The translations under genes were made by a program, and so were the position numbers. A stretch of 64,000 bases of DNA. Origin: Goekera deserti (lineage in GTDB: Bacteria; Actinomycetota; Actinomycetes; Mycobacteriales; Geodermatophilaceae). Shown here piece by piece: positions 18,334 to 28,090 of the stretch (positions are counted from its first letter, which is position 1; the number at the start of each line of letters is the position of its first letter). The stretch is from assembly GCF_010685995.1 (NCBI RefSeq), contig NZ_JAAGWK010000015.1:1-64000 (forward strand), given 5' to 3'. Below the pieces are notes generated by a model that saw only the letters and a list, made by a program, of their open reading frames with translations, was not told where the DNA came from and made no database searches.

Positions 18334-20069
18334 TCGGTGTCCGCGCCACCGGCGTGCTGCGGGAGTTCGCCGAGGCCGGCGTGCTGGCGCTCGCCGACGT
18401 GCACGTGGCCCTGCGGCTGTCCCGGCTGGGGGCGGAGACGTCGGAGACGGTGCTGCTGGCCGTCGCGCTCGCCGTCCGCGGGGTGCGCACGGGGTCGGTG
18501 TGCGTGGACCTGGCCACGGTGGCCGACTCCGTGGTGCCCGACGAGGACGCCCCGCCCGTGGACCTGCCCTGGCCCGTGGACTGGTCGGCGTTGCAGGACA
18601 GCCCGCTGGTCGCCGTCGGCGCCGCGGCGCCGTGGCGGCCGCTGCGGCTGGTGGACGGGCTGCTCTACCTCGACCGCTACTGGCAGCAGGAGCAGCTGGT
18701 GCGCCGCGAGCTCGGCCAGCGAGCGGCACTGCTGCCCCCACCGGTCGACCTCACCCTGCTCCCCGAGCTGTTCCCCGGCCCCGCGCCGGACCGGCAGCGG
18801 CTGGCGGCGGCGGTCGCCGCCGGCCGCTGGGTCAGCGTGATCACCGGCGGCCCGGGCACCGGGAAGACGCACACCGTGGCCCGGCTGCTGCGGCTGCTGA
18901 TGGCCCAGCCCGGCCCGCCGCCCCGGATCGCGCTGGCCGCACCCACCGGCAAGGCCGCGGCTCGGCTGCAGGAGTCGGTGCTGGCCCAGGCCGCGGAGGT
19001 GGGGCTGCCGCTGGACCTCACCGCCTGCACGGTGCACCGGCTGCTCGGCTGGCGCCCGGACAACCGCAGCCGCTTCCGGCACGACGCCGGCAACCGGTTG
19101 CCGTTCGACGTGGTCGTCGTGGACGAGTCCTCGATGGTGCCGCTGACCCTCATGGCGCGGCTGCTGGAGGCGGTGCGGCCCACGGCCCGGCTGGTGCTCG
19201 TCGGCGACCCCGACCAGCTCACCCCGGTCGAGGCCGGCGCCGTGCTCAGCGACCTGGTGCACCGGCCCGGTGCCGCCGCGGCGCCCGACCCGAGCCCGGA
19301 GCTCGACCGGGACGCCGACCTCGACGAGGTCGAGCGGGCGCAGCTGCGCAACGGCGTGGTGCGGCTGCGGGTGTCCCGCCGGTACGGCGCCAGCATCGGC
19401 GGGCTCGCCGAGGCCGTCCGCACCGGGGACGCCGACCTCGCGGTGACCCTGCTGACCGGTGGCGCGGGGCTGTCGCTGGCCGCGGGCACCGACGCCCTGG
19501 CCGGCACCGTCCGCCGCTCGGCCGAGCAGCTGCGCTCCGCAGCCACCGCCGGTGACGCCAAGGCCGCCCTGGCACTGCTGGGCGGCCACCGGCTGCTCTG
19601 CGCGCACCGGCACGGCCCGCACGGCGTCTCGTACTGGAACGAGCAGGTCAGCCGCTGGTCCGGGGACGTGCCGGGGGAGTGGCACCCCGGCCAGCCGCTG
19701 CTGGTCACCGCCAACGACTACGAGAACCGGCTGTTCAACGGGGACACCGGGGTCGTCGTCGACACCGCCGACGGGTTGCGGGCCGCCTTCGCCCGCGCTG
19801 ACGGCGTCGACCTGGTGCCGCTGTCCCGGCTGTCGTCGGTGGCCACCGCGCACGCGCTCACGGTGCACCGCAGCCAGGGCAGCCAGTACGAGGCGGTGAC
19901 GGTGCTGCTCCCGCCGGCCGGCTCCCCGCTGCTCACCCGGGAACTGCTCTACACCGCGGTCACCCGGGCCCGCACCCGGGTGCACGTGGTGGGCAGCGAG
20001 GACGCCGTCCGGGCTGCGGTCGAGCGGCAGGTGGTGCGGGCCAGCGGGCTGCGCCGGCCGGTGACCTGA
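18330..20069 (+). CDS. recD: Exodeoxyribonuclease V subunit alpha (RecD)
   Basis: A 579-aa SF1B 5'-3' helicase, the fast motor of RecBCD. Walker A is ITGGPGTGKTHTVARLL near residues 171-186, motif II is VVVDESSMVPLTLM, and the C-terminal motifs are ALTVHRSQGSQYEAVTVLLP and LLYTAVTRARTRVHVVG. The N-terminal 150 residues are the RecC-contact domain. The GTG start overlaps the recB stop (GTGA). The length is normal for actinobacterial RecD. Confidence 0.96.
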   Translation: MIGVRATGVLREFAEAGVLALADVHVALRLSRLGAETSETVLLAVALAVRGVRTGSVCVDLATVADSVVPDEDAPPVDLPWPVDWSALQDSPLVAVGAAAPWRPLRLVDGLLYLDRYWQQEQLVRRELGQRAALLPPPVDLTLLPELFPGPAPDRQRLAAAVAAGRWVSVITGGPGTGKTHTVARLLRLLMAQPGPPPRIALAAPTGKAAARLQESVLAQAAEVGLPLDLTACTVHRLLGWRPDNRSRFRHDAGNRLPFDVVVVDESSMVPLTLMARLLEAVRPTARLVLVGDPDQLTPVEAGAVLSDLVHRPGAAAAPDPSPELDRDADLDEVERAQLRNGVVRLRVSRRYGASIGGLAEAVRTGDADLAVTLLTGGAGLSLAAGTDALAGTVRRSAEQLRSAATAGDAKAALALLGGHRLLCAHRHGPHGVSYWNEQVSRWSGDVPGEWHPGQPLLVTANDYENRLFNGDTGVVVDTADGLRAAFARADGVDLVPLSRLSSVATAHALTVHRSQGSQYEAVTVLLPPAGSPLLTRELLYTAVTRARTRVHVVGSEDAVRAAVERQVVRASGLRRPVT

Positions 20070-20100
20070 CCCGGGCCGGGGCGGCCCAGGCGGGGGCGGC

Positions 20101-20562
20101 TCAGGCGGGGGCGGGCGTCGCCCACGGGTCGGGCACGGCGAGCGACAGGTCGTCGGCGACGATCTCCTCCCCGCACGTCGTGCAGGTCAGCCGGGCCGCC
20201 AGCCGGTGCTCGTGGCCCTCGTGCCGGTGCCGCAGCGGCATCCGGCCGGCGGTGGGCAGGTGCCGGTCGCCCCACTGCTGCAGCGTGAGCAGCACCGGCA
20301 CCAGCTCCTGCCCGGCCGGGGTCAGGTGGTACTCGAAGCGGGGCGGCCGCTGCGAGTACTGCCGCCGCTCCAGGACGCCGGCGTCCTCCAGGGTGCGCAG
20401 CCGCACGGCGAGCATGTTGCGCGGGGCGCCGGTCGCCAGCCGGATGCCCTCGAAGCGCCGGACCCCGTAGAACAGCTCGCGCACGACCAGCAGGGACCAC
20501 CGTTCCCCGACCGTCTCCAGCGTCGCCGCCACCGAGCAGGGGCGGTGCGATCCGGCGTCCAC
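20101..20562 (-). CDS. HxlR-family winged-helix regulator
   Basis: A 153-aa regulator. The HxlR pattern is clear: CSVAATLETVGERWSLLVVR, GVRRFEGIRLATGAPRNMLA, RLRTLEDAGVLERRQYSQRP and EYHLTPAGQELVPVL. The Cys near residue 9 is the position used for redox or electrophile sensing in several HxlR proteins. The C-terminal tail adds CTTCGEEI, a CxxC pair beyond the usual domain. The start is GTG, with a TACCGT -10 box 8 nt upstream. It is convergent with recD; a target is not evident. Confidence 0.9.
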   Translation of the reverse strand: MDAGSHRPCSVAATLETVGERWSLLVVRELFYGVRRFEGIRLATGAPRNMLAVRLRTLEDAGVLERRQYSQRPPRFEYHLTPAGQELVPVLLTLQQWGDRHLPTAGRMPLRHRHEGHEHRLAARLTCTTCGEEIVADDLSLAVPDPWATPAPA

Positions 20563-20586
20563 GGCAGCAGACGGTACCCGCGGGTC

Positions 20587-20835
20587 TCAGCCGAACTCGT
20601 TCATCGCCTCCGCGCGGAACTGGGCCAGGAACTGGTCGCGGGTGATGCCGCGCCGCTCGGCCTCCCGGTCGCAGAGCATCGCGATGACCAGCGACGACTG
20701 CCGGACGACGTCGGCCCGGGTGTCGTCGTCCAGCCCGGCCAGCACCTTCGTCCAGCCCGCCCAGTCACCGCCGCCGGCGGCCTCGGCGAGCTCCAGCACG
20801 ATGCCGAACCGGCGCAGCGACTCCAGGTTGGCCAT
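20587..20835 (-). CDS. Conserved small protein of unknown function
   Basis: An 82-aa, mostly helical, acidic protein. The ATG overlaps the stop of the luciferase-like oxidoreductase gene (TGATG), so it is co-translated with it. It contains DDTRADVVRQSSLVIAMLCD and ends QFRAEAMNEFG. It is well ordered in composition and looks like a real gene, but I recognise no family. Confidence 0.7.
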   Translation of the reverse strand: MANLESLRRFGIVLELAEAAGGGDWAGWTKVLAGLDDDTRADVVRQSSLVIAMLCDREAERRGITRDQFLAQFRAEAMNEFG

Positions 20836-21839
20836 CAGGCGTGCACCGTCGCCCGGCCCACCGACTGCACGGCCTCGGCCAGCAGGACGGTGGAGCGCAG
20901 CCGGCCCTCCAGCGCGGGGGAGGAGTGCCCGACGATCAGCTCGTCGGCGTCGGCGTACCGGCGGAAGTCGACCAGCTGCTCGCGCACCTCCGCCGGGGTG
21001 CCCACGGCCGAGTGCGTGAGCATCGCGTCGACCTGCTGCCCGGCGGCGGACTCCAGCAGCAGGTCGGTCTCCTGCTCGGTGAGGTCCCGGCCCCGGCCGA
21101 ACAGCAGGGCGGCGCGGCGGCGGCGCAGCACCTCGAACTGCTCCCGGGCCGAGGCCGTGGTGTCCGCGGCGACCACGTTGGCGCCGGCGATGACGTGCGG
21201 GGCGTCCAGCTGCTCAGAGGGCCGGAAGTCCCGGCGGTACAGCTCCACCGCCGCCCGCAGTGCCTGCGGCGCGAAGTGCGAGGCGTGCGCGTAGGGCAGG
21301 CCGAGCGCCGCGGCGAGCTGCGCGCCGAAGGTGGAGGAGCCCAGCACGTAGAGCGGCACGTGCGAGCCGCTGCCCGGGAACGCCTGCACCCCCGGCACGC
21401 GGCTCTCGCCGGCGAGGTAGGCCTGCAGCTCCAGCACGTCCTGCGGGAACCGGTCGCCGGCGCGGGGGTCGGTGCGCATCGCGTGCATCGCCTGCTGGTC
21501 CGAGCCGGGTGCCCGGCCGACGCCCAGGTCGATCCGGCCGGGGTACATCGCCTCCAGGGTGCCGAACTGCTCGGCGATCACCAGCGGCGAGTGGTTGGGC
21601 AGCATCACGCCCCCGGCGCCGAGCCGGATGGTGGAGGTCCGCGCCCCGACGTGGGCGATGAGCACGCTGGTGGCCGAGGAGGCGATGGCCGGCATGTTGT
21701 GGTGCTCGGCATACCAGACCCGGGTGTAGCCGTGCTGCTCCGCGCACTGCGCCAGCGCCACGCTGGCCGCGATGCTGTCGGTGACGGTCTCGCCGGGCGC
21801 GACGGGGGCGAGGTCGAGGACGGAGAGCGGGAAGGACAC
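20835..21839 (-). CDS. LLM-class flavin-dependent oxidoreductase
   Basis: A 334-aa luciferase-like monooxygenase with a TIM barrel and FMN/F420-type cofactor. Features are [20 protein letters not shown] at the start, [29 protein letters not shown] and [17 protein letters not shown]. This group (YvbT/MsnO8-like) is very common in actinobacteria; the substrate is unknown. The GTG at 21839 is preceded by GAGAGG and matches the family N-terminus; the frame is open upstream but without homology. Confidence 0.92.
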   Translation of the reverse strand: MSFPLSVLDLAPVAPGETVTDSIAASVALAQCAEQHGYTRVWYAEHHNMPAIASSATSVLIAHVGARTSTIRLGAGGVMLPNHSPLVIAEQFGTLEAMYPGRIDLGVGRAPGSDQQAMHAMRTDPRAGDRFPQDVLELQAYLAGESRVPGVQAFPGSGSHVPLYVLGSSTFGAQLAAALGLPYAHASHFAPQALRAAVELYRRDFRPSEQLDAPHVIAGANVVAADTTASAREQFEVLRRRRAALLFGRGRDLTEQETDLLLESAAGQQVDAMLTHSAVGTPAEVREQLVDFRRYADADELIVGHSSPALEGRLRSTVLLAEAVQSVGRATVHA

Positions 21840-22060
21840 GGGGCAGGGCCTCTCTGGTCGGAGCAGGGACCCGGTGCCTGCGGTCCCCGTCAGGGCGAAC
21901 GCCTCAGCGGCGCGGGCATTCCACCCGGGCGGGGTGGCCGGGTCACCGAGCGGGTCGTCCGAGGTCGGGGACCAGGTCGCGGAGAAAAGATGGTGCCGGT
22001 CACACCGGTTCTGTCGGACCCTCAGGAGATGCTCCGGGTGAGCACAGGAGAGGAGTCGCG

Positions 22061-23043
<983 letters not shown>

Positions 23044-23047
<4 letters not shown>

Positions 23048-23880
23048 CCGCCACCACCCGGGCCCCGGGCCCCGCCGACACCGCGGCGGTCCGCCGGGCC
23101 ATCACCTCCACCGCCCGGCCCACCCCGCCCGGCCGGCTGGCCACCGCCGTCGTGTTCGGCTGGCGCGGCATGCTCAAGATCAAGCACGTGCCCGAGCAGT
23201 TGCTGGACGTCACCGTCACACCGGTGATGTTCGTGCTGATGTTCACGTACCTGTTCGGCGGGGCGATCGCCGGCTCCACCGGCGCCTACCTGGACTTCAT
23301 CCTGCCCGGGATGCTGGTCATGTCGGTGCTGTTCACCACCGTCTACTCCGGGGTCTCGCTGAACACCGACCTGACCAAGGGCGTGGTCGACCGGTTCCGC
23401 TCACTGCCGATCTGGCGGCCGGCGCCCCTGCTCGGGTCGCTGCTGGGCGACAGCGTCCGCTACGTGCTGGCCGGCACCGTGATCATCGTGCTGGGCCTGG
23501 CCCTGGGCTTCCGGCCCGACGGCGGGGTGCTCGGGGTGCTCGGCGCGCTGGCGGTGGTCGTCGTCTTCTCCTTCGGGCTGTCCTGGGTGTTCTCGGTGCT
23601 CGGGCTGCTGCTGCGCTCGCCGAACGCGGTGATGAACGCCGGCTTCATGGCCATCTTCCCGCTGACGTTCCTGTCCAACGTGTTCGTCGACCCGGCCACC
23701 CTGCCCGGCCCGCTGGAGGCCTTCGTGCAGGTCAACCCGATCACCGTGCTCGCCACGGCGTCCCGCTCGCTGATGCAGGGCGAGCCGGACGGCGTGGCGA
23801 TCACGGTGTCCCTCGGGGTGGCGGCACTGCTCACCGCGGTGTTCCTGCCGCTCACCACGCGGCTCTACCGCAGCCGGTGA
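23044..23880 (+). CDS. DrrB-type ABC exporter permease
   Basis: A 278-aa ABC-2 permease with six predicted helices. It shows the DrrB pattern [57 protein letters not shown] and [20 protein letters not shown]. It is partner of the preceding ATPase, coupled by ATGA. A substrate cannot be assigned. Confidence 0.93.
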
Positions 23881-23961
23881 GCGGGGCGCGGCCACGTTCG
23901 AGCGGGCCGCTGGGGCGGTCCGCTGGACCGGCACCCCGGCTCGGCGGGACGGCGCGACTGC

Positions 23962-24876
23962 TCAGCGGGAGAGCGCGGCGGCGACGGCGTCGACGTTCGA
24001 CTGCATCCAGCTGACGTAGTCCATGCCCTCGGGCAGGGTCTCGGTGACCGGGACGACGGCCACGCCGGCGTCCTCGGCGGCCTGCAGCACCTGCTCGGTC
24101 TCGGCGCCGGTGGTCTGCTCGTTGTAGACCAGTGCCTTCACCTGGCCGCTGGAGAACAGGTCGAGGGTCTGCTGCAGGACGGCGGGTGAGACGTCGGTGC
24201 CCTCCTCGATGGCCTCGGAGAACTCCTCGGGGGTCCGGTTCGCAGCACCCAGGGCGTCGAGCAGGTACCCCGGCACCGGTTCGGTGATGGCGACACCGGC
24301 CCCGCTGGTGGCCGGCTCGTCGGTGGCTTCCGCGTCGATGAGGGCCTGCACCTGGGCCGTGAAGGCGTCGCCGTTGCTGCGGTAGGTGTCGGCGTTGTCC
24401 GGGTCGATCGTGCTGAGCTGGTCGACGATCTCCCCGACCAGCGTCACCACGGTGGGGAAGTCGTACCAGACGTGCTCGTTGAAGCCCTCGGCGTCGGCGT
24501 CCTTGCCCGAGAGGTCCACGACGTTCAGCACGGTCGCCTGCGTCTCGGTGGAGTCGACCAGGGTCTGCATGAAGTCGTCGTAGCCGCCGCCGTTTTCGAT
24601 CAGCAGGTCGGCCTCGGACACCTGCAGCTGGGTACGGGTGCTGGCCTCGAACGAGTGCGGGTCGGCCGACGGGTCGTCGATGATCGAGGTCACGTCCACG
24701 TCGTCCCCGCCGATGGCCGAGGCGATGCTGCCGTAGACGTTGGTGGAGGCCACCACCGAGACGCCGTCGGAGGCCGACGGTGCGGCGCCGGCGTCGTCGT
24801 CGGAGGACCCGCAGGCGGTCAGCAGGAGGCCGGCGGCCGCGGCGGTGGCGAGCAGGCGGACGGGGGTGGCGCGCAT
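23962..24876 (-). CDS. znuA: Zinc/metal ABC transporter substrate-binding lipoprotein (ZnuA-like, copy 1)
   Basis: A 304-aa lipoprotein of the cluster A-I metal-binding family. The ATG at 24876 follows GAAGGAG, and the signal peptide ends in the lipobox LLTAC. Metal-site motifs are DPHSFEAS and NEHVWYDFPTV; the usual third His is replaced, giving ITEPVPGYLLDALG, and there is no His-rich loop. This matches a subfamily distinct from copy 2 at 39730. It lies downstream of znuC-znuB-zur on the same strand, with its own upstream operator-like sequence. Confidence 0.88.
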   Translation of the reverse strand: MRATPVRLLATAAAAGLLLTACGSSDDDAGAAPSASDGVSVVASTNVYGSIASAIGGDDVDVTSIIDDPSADPHSFEASTRTQLQVSEADLLIENGGGYDDFMQTLVDSTETQATVLNVVDLSGKDADAEGFNEHVWYDFPTVVTLVGEIVDQLSTIDPDNADTYRSNGDAFTAQVQALIDAEATDEPATSGAGVAITEPVPGYLLDALGAANRTPEEFSEAIEEGTDVSPAVLQQTLDLFSSGQVKALVYNEQTTGAETEQVLQAAEDAGVAVVPVTETLPEGMDYVSWMQSNVDAVAAALSR

Positions 24877-24894
24877 GGGACTGACTCCTTCAAC

Positions 24895-24909
24895 CGACAA
24901 TGACAATCA
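24895..24909 (-). promoter_or_regulatory. Possible Zur operator before znuA copy 1
   Basis: CGACAATGACAATCA on the plus strand. The left half closely matches the left half of the clear site at 41453, and the right half ends in TCA, but the symmetry is poor. It lies 19 nt upstream of the start codon. Confidence 0.4.
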
Positions 24910-24974
24910 CTACCGTAACCCGGTGATCGTCGTGCGTGGTCGAGGGGCCGTCCCGGGCGAGGGGTCGGGGTGGG

Positions 24975-25397
24975 TCAGCCGGCCGGCTGGGCGGCCGCGC
25001 TGGCGGCTCGGGCCTGGCTGCAGGTCGTGCAGGTGCCGAAGATCTCCAGGGTGTGGCTCACGTCGGTGAACCCGTGCTCGGCAGCCACCCGGTCGGCCCA
25101 GCGCTCGACGGCCGGACCCTCGACCTCCACGGTGCGCCCGCAGTTGCGGCAGACCAGGTGGTGGTGGTGCTGCGTGCTGCAGCGCCGGTAGACCGCCTCG
25201 CCGGAGTCGGTGCGGATCGAGTCGAGCTCGCCGTCGTCGACCAGCGCCTGCACTGCCCGGTACACCGTGGACAGGCCGATGCCGTCGCCGGCCGCGCGCA
25301 GCCGGGCGTGCACCTCCTGCGCGCTGTGGAAGCCGTCCAGCTCGTCGAACACGGCCGCGACGGCCGTGCGCTGCCGGGTGTTGCGGATCTGTCCCAC
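24975..25397 (-). CDS. zur: Fur-family zinc uptake regulator (Zur)
   Basis: A 140-aa Fur-family repressor. The DNA-binding part is RNTRQRTAVAAVFDELDGFH, then GIGLSTVYRAVQALVDDGEL. The metal sites are HHHHLVCRNCG and, near the C-terminus, CTTC, forming the structural four-Cys zinc site. Genomic context decides between Fur and Zur: it sits directly after znuB and between zinc-uptake genes. The GTG at 25397 matches the family N-terminus. It is the likely repressor acting at the AAYGRTT-type palindromes at 27281, 32475 and 41453. Confidence 0.88.
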   Translation of the reverse strand: MGQIRNTRQRTAVAAVFDELDGFHSAQEVHARLRAAGDGIGLSTVYRAVQALVDDGELDSIRTDSGEAVYRRCSTQHHHHLVCRNCGRTVEVEGPAVERWADRVAAEHGFTDVSHTLEIFGTCTTCSQARAASAAAQPAG

Positions 25398-25447
25398 CCG
25401 GTCACTGTACGGCGGGAGCCGGCCTGCGACTGCATCGCCGAGAGGTG

Positions 25448-26338
25448 TCAGGGCACGGCTGCGGGGACCGGGCGGGCCGTTTCCGCGCCGGCCGGGCGGC
25501 GCCCGCCCCAGCCGCGCCGCGTCCGCCGCCAGGCGACCACCCGGCACACCAGGTAGATGGCGAAGGAGATGGTGGTGACGAACGGGCTGATCGGGATGCT
25601 GCCGCCCAGGGCGAGCAGGATCCCGCCGACCGAGGCCGTCAGCGCGAACCCGGCGCTGAGCAGCGGGGCCAGCACCGGGGAGGCCGTCACCCGCAGTGCG
25701 GCCGCAGCCGGGGTCACCAGCAGCGACAGCACCAGCAGCGCCCCGACGACCTGGACGGCCAGGGAGACCGCGAGCGCCAGGAGCACCGTGAAGACCACCG
25801 ACAGCACCCCGACCGGGACACCGCGCGCGGCGGCGACCTCGGGGTCGGCGGAGACGAAGGTGAGCGGGCGCCAGACGACGGCCAGCCCGACGAGCACCAC
25901 GACCGACACCGACACCAGCCAGCCCAGCTGCACGGTGTCCACCGAGACGATCTGGCCGGTGAGCAGGCCGAACTTGTTCGCCGCCCGGCCCTCGTACAGG
26001 GCCAGGAACAGCACGCCCAGCCCCAGCCCGAACGGCATGAGGACGCCGATCAGCGAGTTCCGGTCCCGGGCGCGCACGCCGAGCAGGCCGATCAGCGCAC
26101 CGGCGAGCAGCGACCCCAGCACCGAGCCCAGCGCCACGTTGACCCCGAGCAGCAGCGCGGCGGCCGCGCCGGCGAAGGACAGCTCGCTGATCCCGTGCAC
26201 CGCGAACTGCATGTCCCGCATCTGCACGAACACGCCGATCAGCCCGCCGACGACGCCGAGCAGGGCCGCCGCGATCAGCGAGTTCTGCACCAGCCCCAGC
26301 AGCGCGCCGTAGTCGGTGAAGTCGAACAGGCCGCTCAC
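25448..26338 (-). CDS. znuB: Zinc ABC transporter permease (ZnuB-like, copy 1)
   Basis: A 296-aa membrane protein with about eight helices. ABC-3 family hallmarks include MRDMQFAVHGISELSFAGAA and the central VVGALLVLSLLVTPAAAA. Its GTG start overlaps the stop of the ATPase gene (GTGA). It imports zinc with ZnuC and ZnuA; zur follows 50 nt downstream. Confidence 0.92.
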   Translation of the reverse strand: MSGLFDFTDYGALLGLVQNSLIAAALLGVVGGLIGVFVQMRDMQFAVHGISELSFAGAAAALLLGVNVALGSVLGSLLAGALIGLLGVRARDRNSLIGVLMPFGLGLGVLFLALYEGRAANKFGLLTGQIVSVDTVQLGWLVSVSVVVLVGLAVVWRPLTFVSADPEVAAARGVPVGVLSVVFTVLLALAVSLAVQVVGALLVLSLLVTPAAAALRVTASPVLAPLLSAGFALTASVGGILLALGGSIPISPFVTTISFAIYLVCRVVAWRRTRRGWGGRRPAGAETARPVPAAVP

Positions 26339-27261
26339 CGCCCGGACCGCGCCGTCGTCCGCAGAGCGGGGTGGTCGTGGTGCTGGTGGTCGTCCGGGTG
26401 GTGACGTGCCGAGCCCGACGCGTGGTCCGGGGTGCCGACGACGACGATGCGCCCGCGGACGGTGACCACGTCGACCGGCGTCCGGTACAGCTCGCTGAGG
26501 GTCGCGGAGTTCATCACCTCGGCCGGGGTGCCCAACCGGTGCTGCCCGTTGGCGATGTAGAGCACCCGGTCGACCAGGTCGAGCACCGGGTTGATCTCGT
26601 GGGTGACGAACACGACCGCGGTGCCGTGCTCGCGCCGCCGCCGGTCGATCACCGCGCTGACCGCACGCTGGTGACCGAGGTCCAGGGACAGCAGCGGCTC
26701 GTCGCAGAGCAGCAGCTGCGGGTCGGTGGCCAGTGCCTGGGCGATCCGCACCCGTTGCTGCTCGCCGCCGCTCAGCAGCCCGACCGGCGCGTCGGCGTAG
26801 TCAGTGGCGCCCACCGCGGCCAGGGCGTCGGCGACCGCCCGGCGGTGGTCGGCCCGCCGGCGGCCGAGCCCCCACCGGTGCCCGTCGATGCCCAGCGCCA
26901 CCAGGTCGCGGGCCCGTAGGGGCGTCGCGGCGTCCATCGACTTCTGCTGGGGCACGTAGCCCGCCGCGCGGCTGCCGCGGCCCGGTGGCCGACCGGCCAC
27001 GAGGAGCTCGCCGGCGGTCAGCCGCTGCTGGCCCAGGGCGGCCTTCAGGAACGTCGACTTGCCGGCGCCGTTGGCACCGAGCACGGCGAGGAACTCACCG
27101 GGGGCGACGTCCAGGTCCAGGCCGCTCCACAGCACCCGGTCGCCGAACGCCATCGCGGCACCGCGGGCGCTCAGCACCGCGTCCGGGCGCCTGGATCCGC
27201 CCGGCGCGGGCGTCCCGGTCGCTGTTCTCGTGCCCACGCTGACCGGGGCGGCTGACTCCAC
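26335..27261 (-). CDS. znuC: Zinc ABC transporter ATP-binding protein (ZnuC-like, copy 1)
   Basis: A 308-aa ATPase. Walker A is LGANGAGKSTFLKAALG, the signature LLSGGEQQRVRIAQAL, Walker B QLLLCDEPLLSLDLGHQ and the switch VTHEINPVLD. The C-terminal tail is His-rich (DHASGSARHHPDDHQHHDH), which may bind zinc and sense its level. The GTG start at 27261 lies 6 nt after a TACGCT -10 box, so the mRNA is probably leaderless, with an operator palindrome immediately upstream. Confidence 0.92.
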   Translation of the reverse strand: MESAAPVSVGTRTATGTPAPGGSRRPDAVLSARGAAMAFGDRVLWSGLDLDVAPGEFLAVLGANGAGKSTFLKAALGQQRLTAGELLVAGRPPGRGSRAAGYVPQQKSMDAATPLRARDLVALGIDGHRWGLGRRRADHRRAVADALAAVGATDYADAPVGLLSGGEQQRVRIAQALATDPQLLLCDEPLLSLDLGHQRAVSAVIDRRRREHGTAVVFVTHEINPVLDLVDRVLYIANGQHRLGTPAEVMNSATLSELYRTPVDVVTVRGRIVVVGTPDHASGSARHHPDDHQHHDHPALRTTARSGR

Positions 27262-27267
27262 CGGACC

Positions 27268-27291
27268 AGCGTAGACAACGGGAACCGTTCC
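27268..27291 (-). promoter_or_regulatory. znuC promoter with Zur-type operator
   Basis: The -10 box TACGCT (27273-27268, minus strand) is 6 nt before the GTG. The perfect 11-bp palindrome GGAACCGTTCC at 27281-27291 covers the spacer upstream of it, where a repressor would block RNA polymerase. Confidence 0.55.
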
Positions 27292-27312
27292 TGGCAGGAC
27301 GCTCGCGCCGGC

Positions 27313-28068
27313 TCAGCCCTCGTAGGCGGGGACCGGTTCCGGGACGCGGGTGACCGACACTGCCCGGACGACCGGCTCGAGGAACCTGCCGGTGGGGTCC
27401 GGGACCGGGTCGGCTGCCGTGCCGACGACCTCGACCCACTGGTCGGCCGGCAGGTCGCCGCGCGGCGCGTCGACGACCACGGAGATCGCCGCGGCGTCCG
27501 CGGCGCAGCAGCTGATCCGGATCCGGCTGACGTACCAGCCGCCGCCCTCCCGGGGCGTCACGAAGCCCACCAGGCGCACGATGCGCCCGTCGAGTGTGCC
27601 CTGCTCCTGGCTGGCGAACCAATAGCTGAGCAGGGGAAGGGTCACGTGGTCGGTGCCGGGGTCGTCCGGGGCGATGCGGGAGCCGGCGGCGGCCGGGGGA
27701 GCGGGCGGGGCGGCCTGCCGGGCGGCGGTGTACGCGCCGAGTGCCGGGGGCGCCACGACCACGAGCACCGCCACCGGCAGCAGCAGCAGCCACCCGATGC
27801 GCGGCCCGGCGTCGCCGTGCCCGTGCGCCCCTGCCCCGTGCCCGCCGACGGACGGGCCGGCGTCCTGCTGCTCACCGGCGGCGTCGTCGTCCCGGCCGGG
27901 TGCGGTGAGCACCCCGGCGACGCCGAGCAGGAACACCACCGCACCGGCCACCAGCAGCAGCGGGCCGAAACCGGGCCGGACGTAGGCCAGGTGCTCCTCG
28001 CCCCACGCGACCCGCACGGCCACCCCGCCCAGCAGCACCAGCAGCAGGTCCCGGGTCAGGCGCTGCAC
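27313..28068 (-). CDS. TIGR03943 (DUF1980) membrane protein
   Basis: A 251-aa protein. Two N-terminal helices and a third near residues 92-110 flank a His-rich loop (GGHGAGAHGHGDAG). The C-terminal extracytoplasmic domain has LVGFVTPREGGGWYVSRI, the conserved RISCCAADAAAISVVVD and a QWVEVVGT segment. The family always pairs with a UPF0718/DUF318 permease, as here, and in other bacteria the pair is Zur-regulated. The His loop and CC motif suggest metal handling. Confidence 0.92.
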   Translation of the reverse strand: MQRLTRDLLLVLLGGVAVRVAWGEEHLAYVRPGFGPLLLVAGAVVFLLGVAGVLTAPGRDDDAAGEQQDAGPSVGGHGAGAHGHGDAGPRIGWLLLLPVAVLVVVAPPALGAYTAARQAAPPAPPAAAGSRIAPDDPGTDHVTLPLLSYWFASQEQGTLDGRIVRLVGFVTPREGGGWYVSRIRISCCAADAAAISVVVDAPRGDLPADQWVEVVGTAADPVPDPTGRFLEPVVRAVSVTRVPEPVPAYEG

Positions 28069-28090
28069 GGGGCACCTCCCGGTGACCGGC

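Noticed and set aside
24975-25397. Iron regulator Fur instead of Zur
   Set aside because: It is next to znuB and the putative operators lie at zinc genes; no iron-uptake gene is in the window. Sequence alone would not decide.
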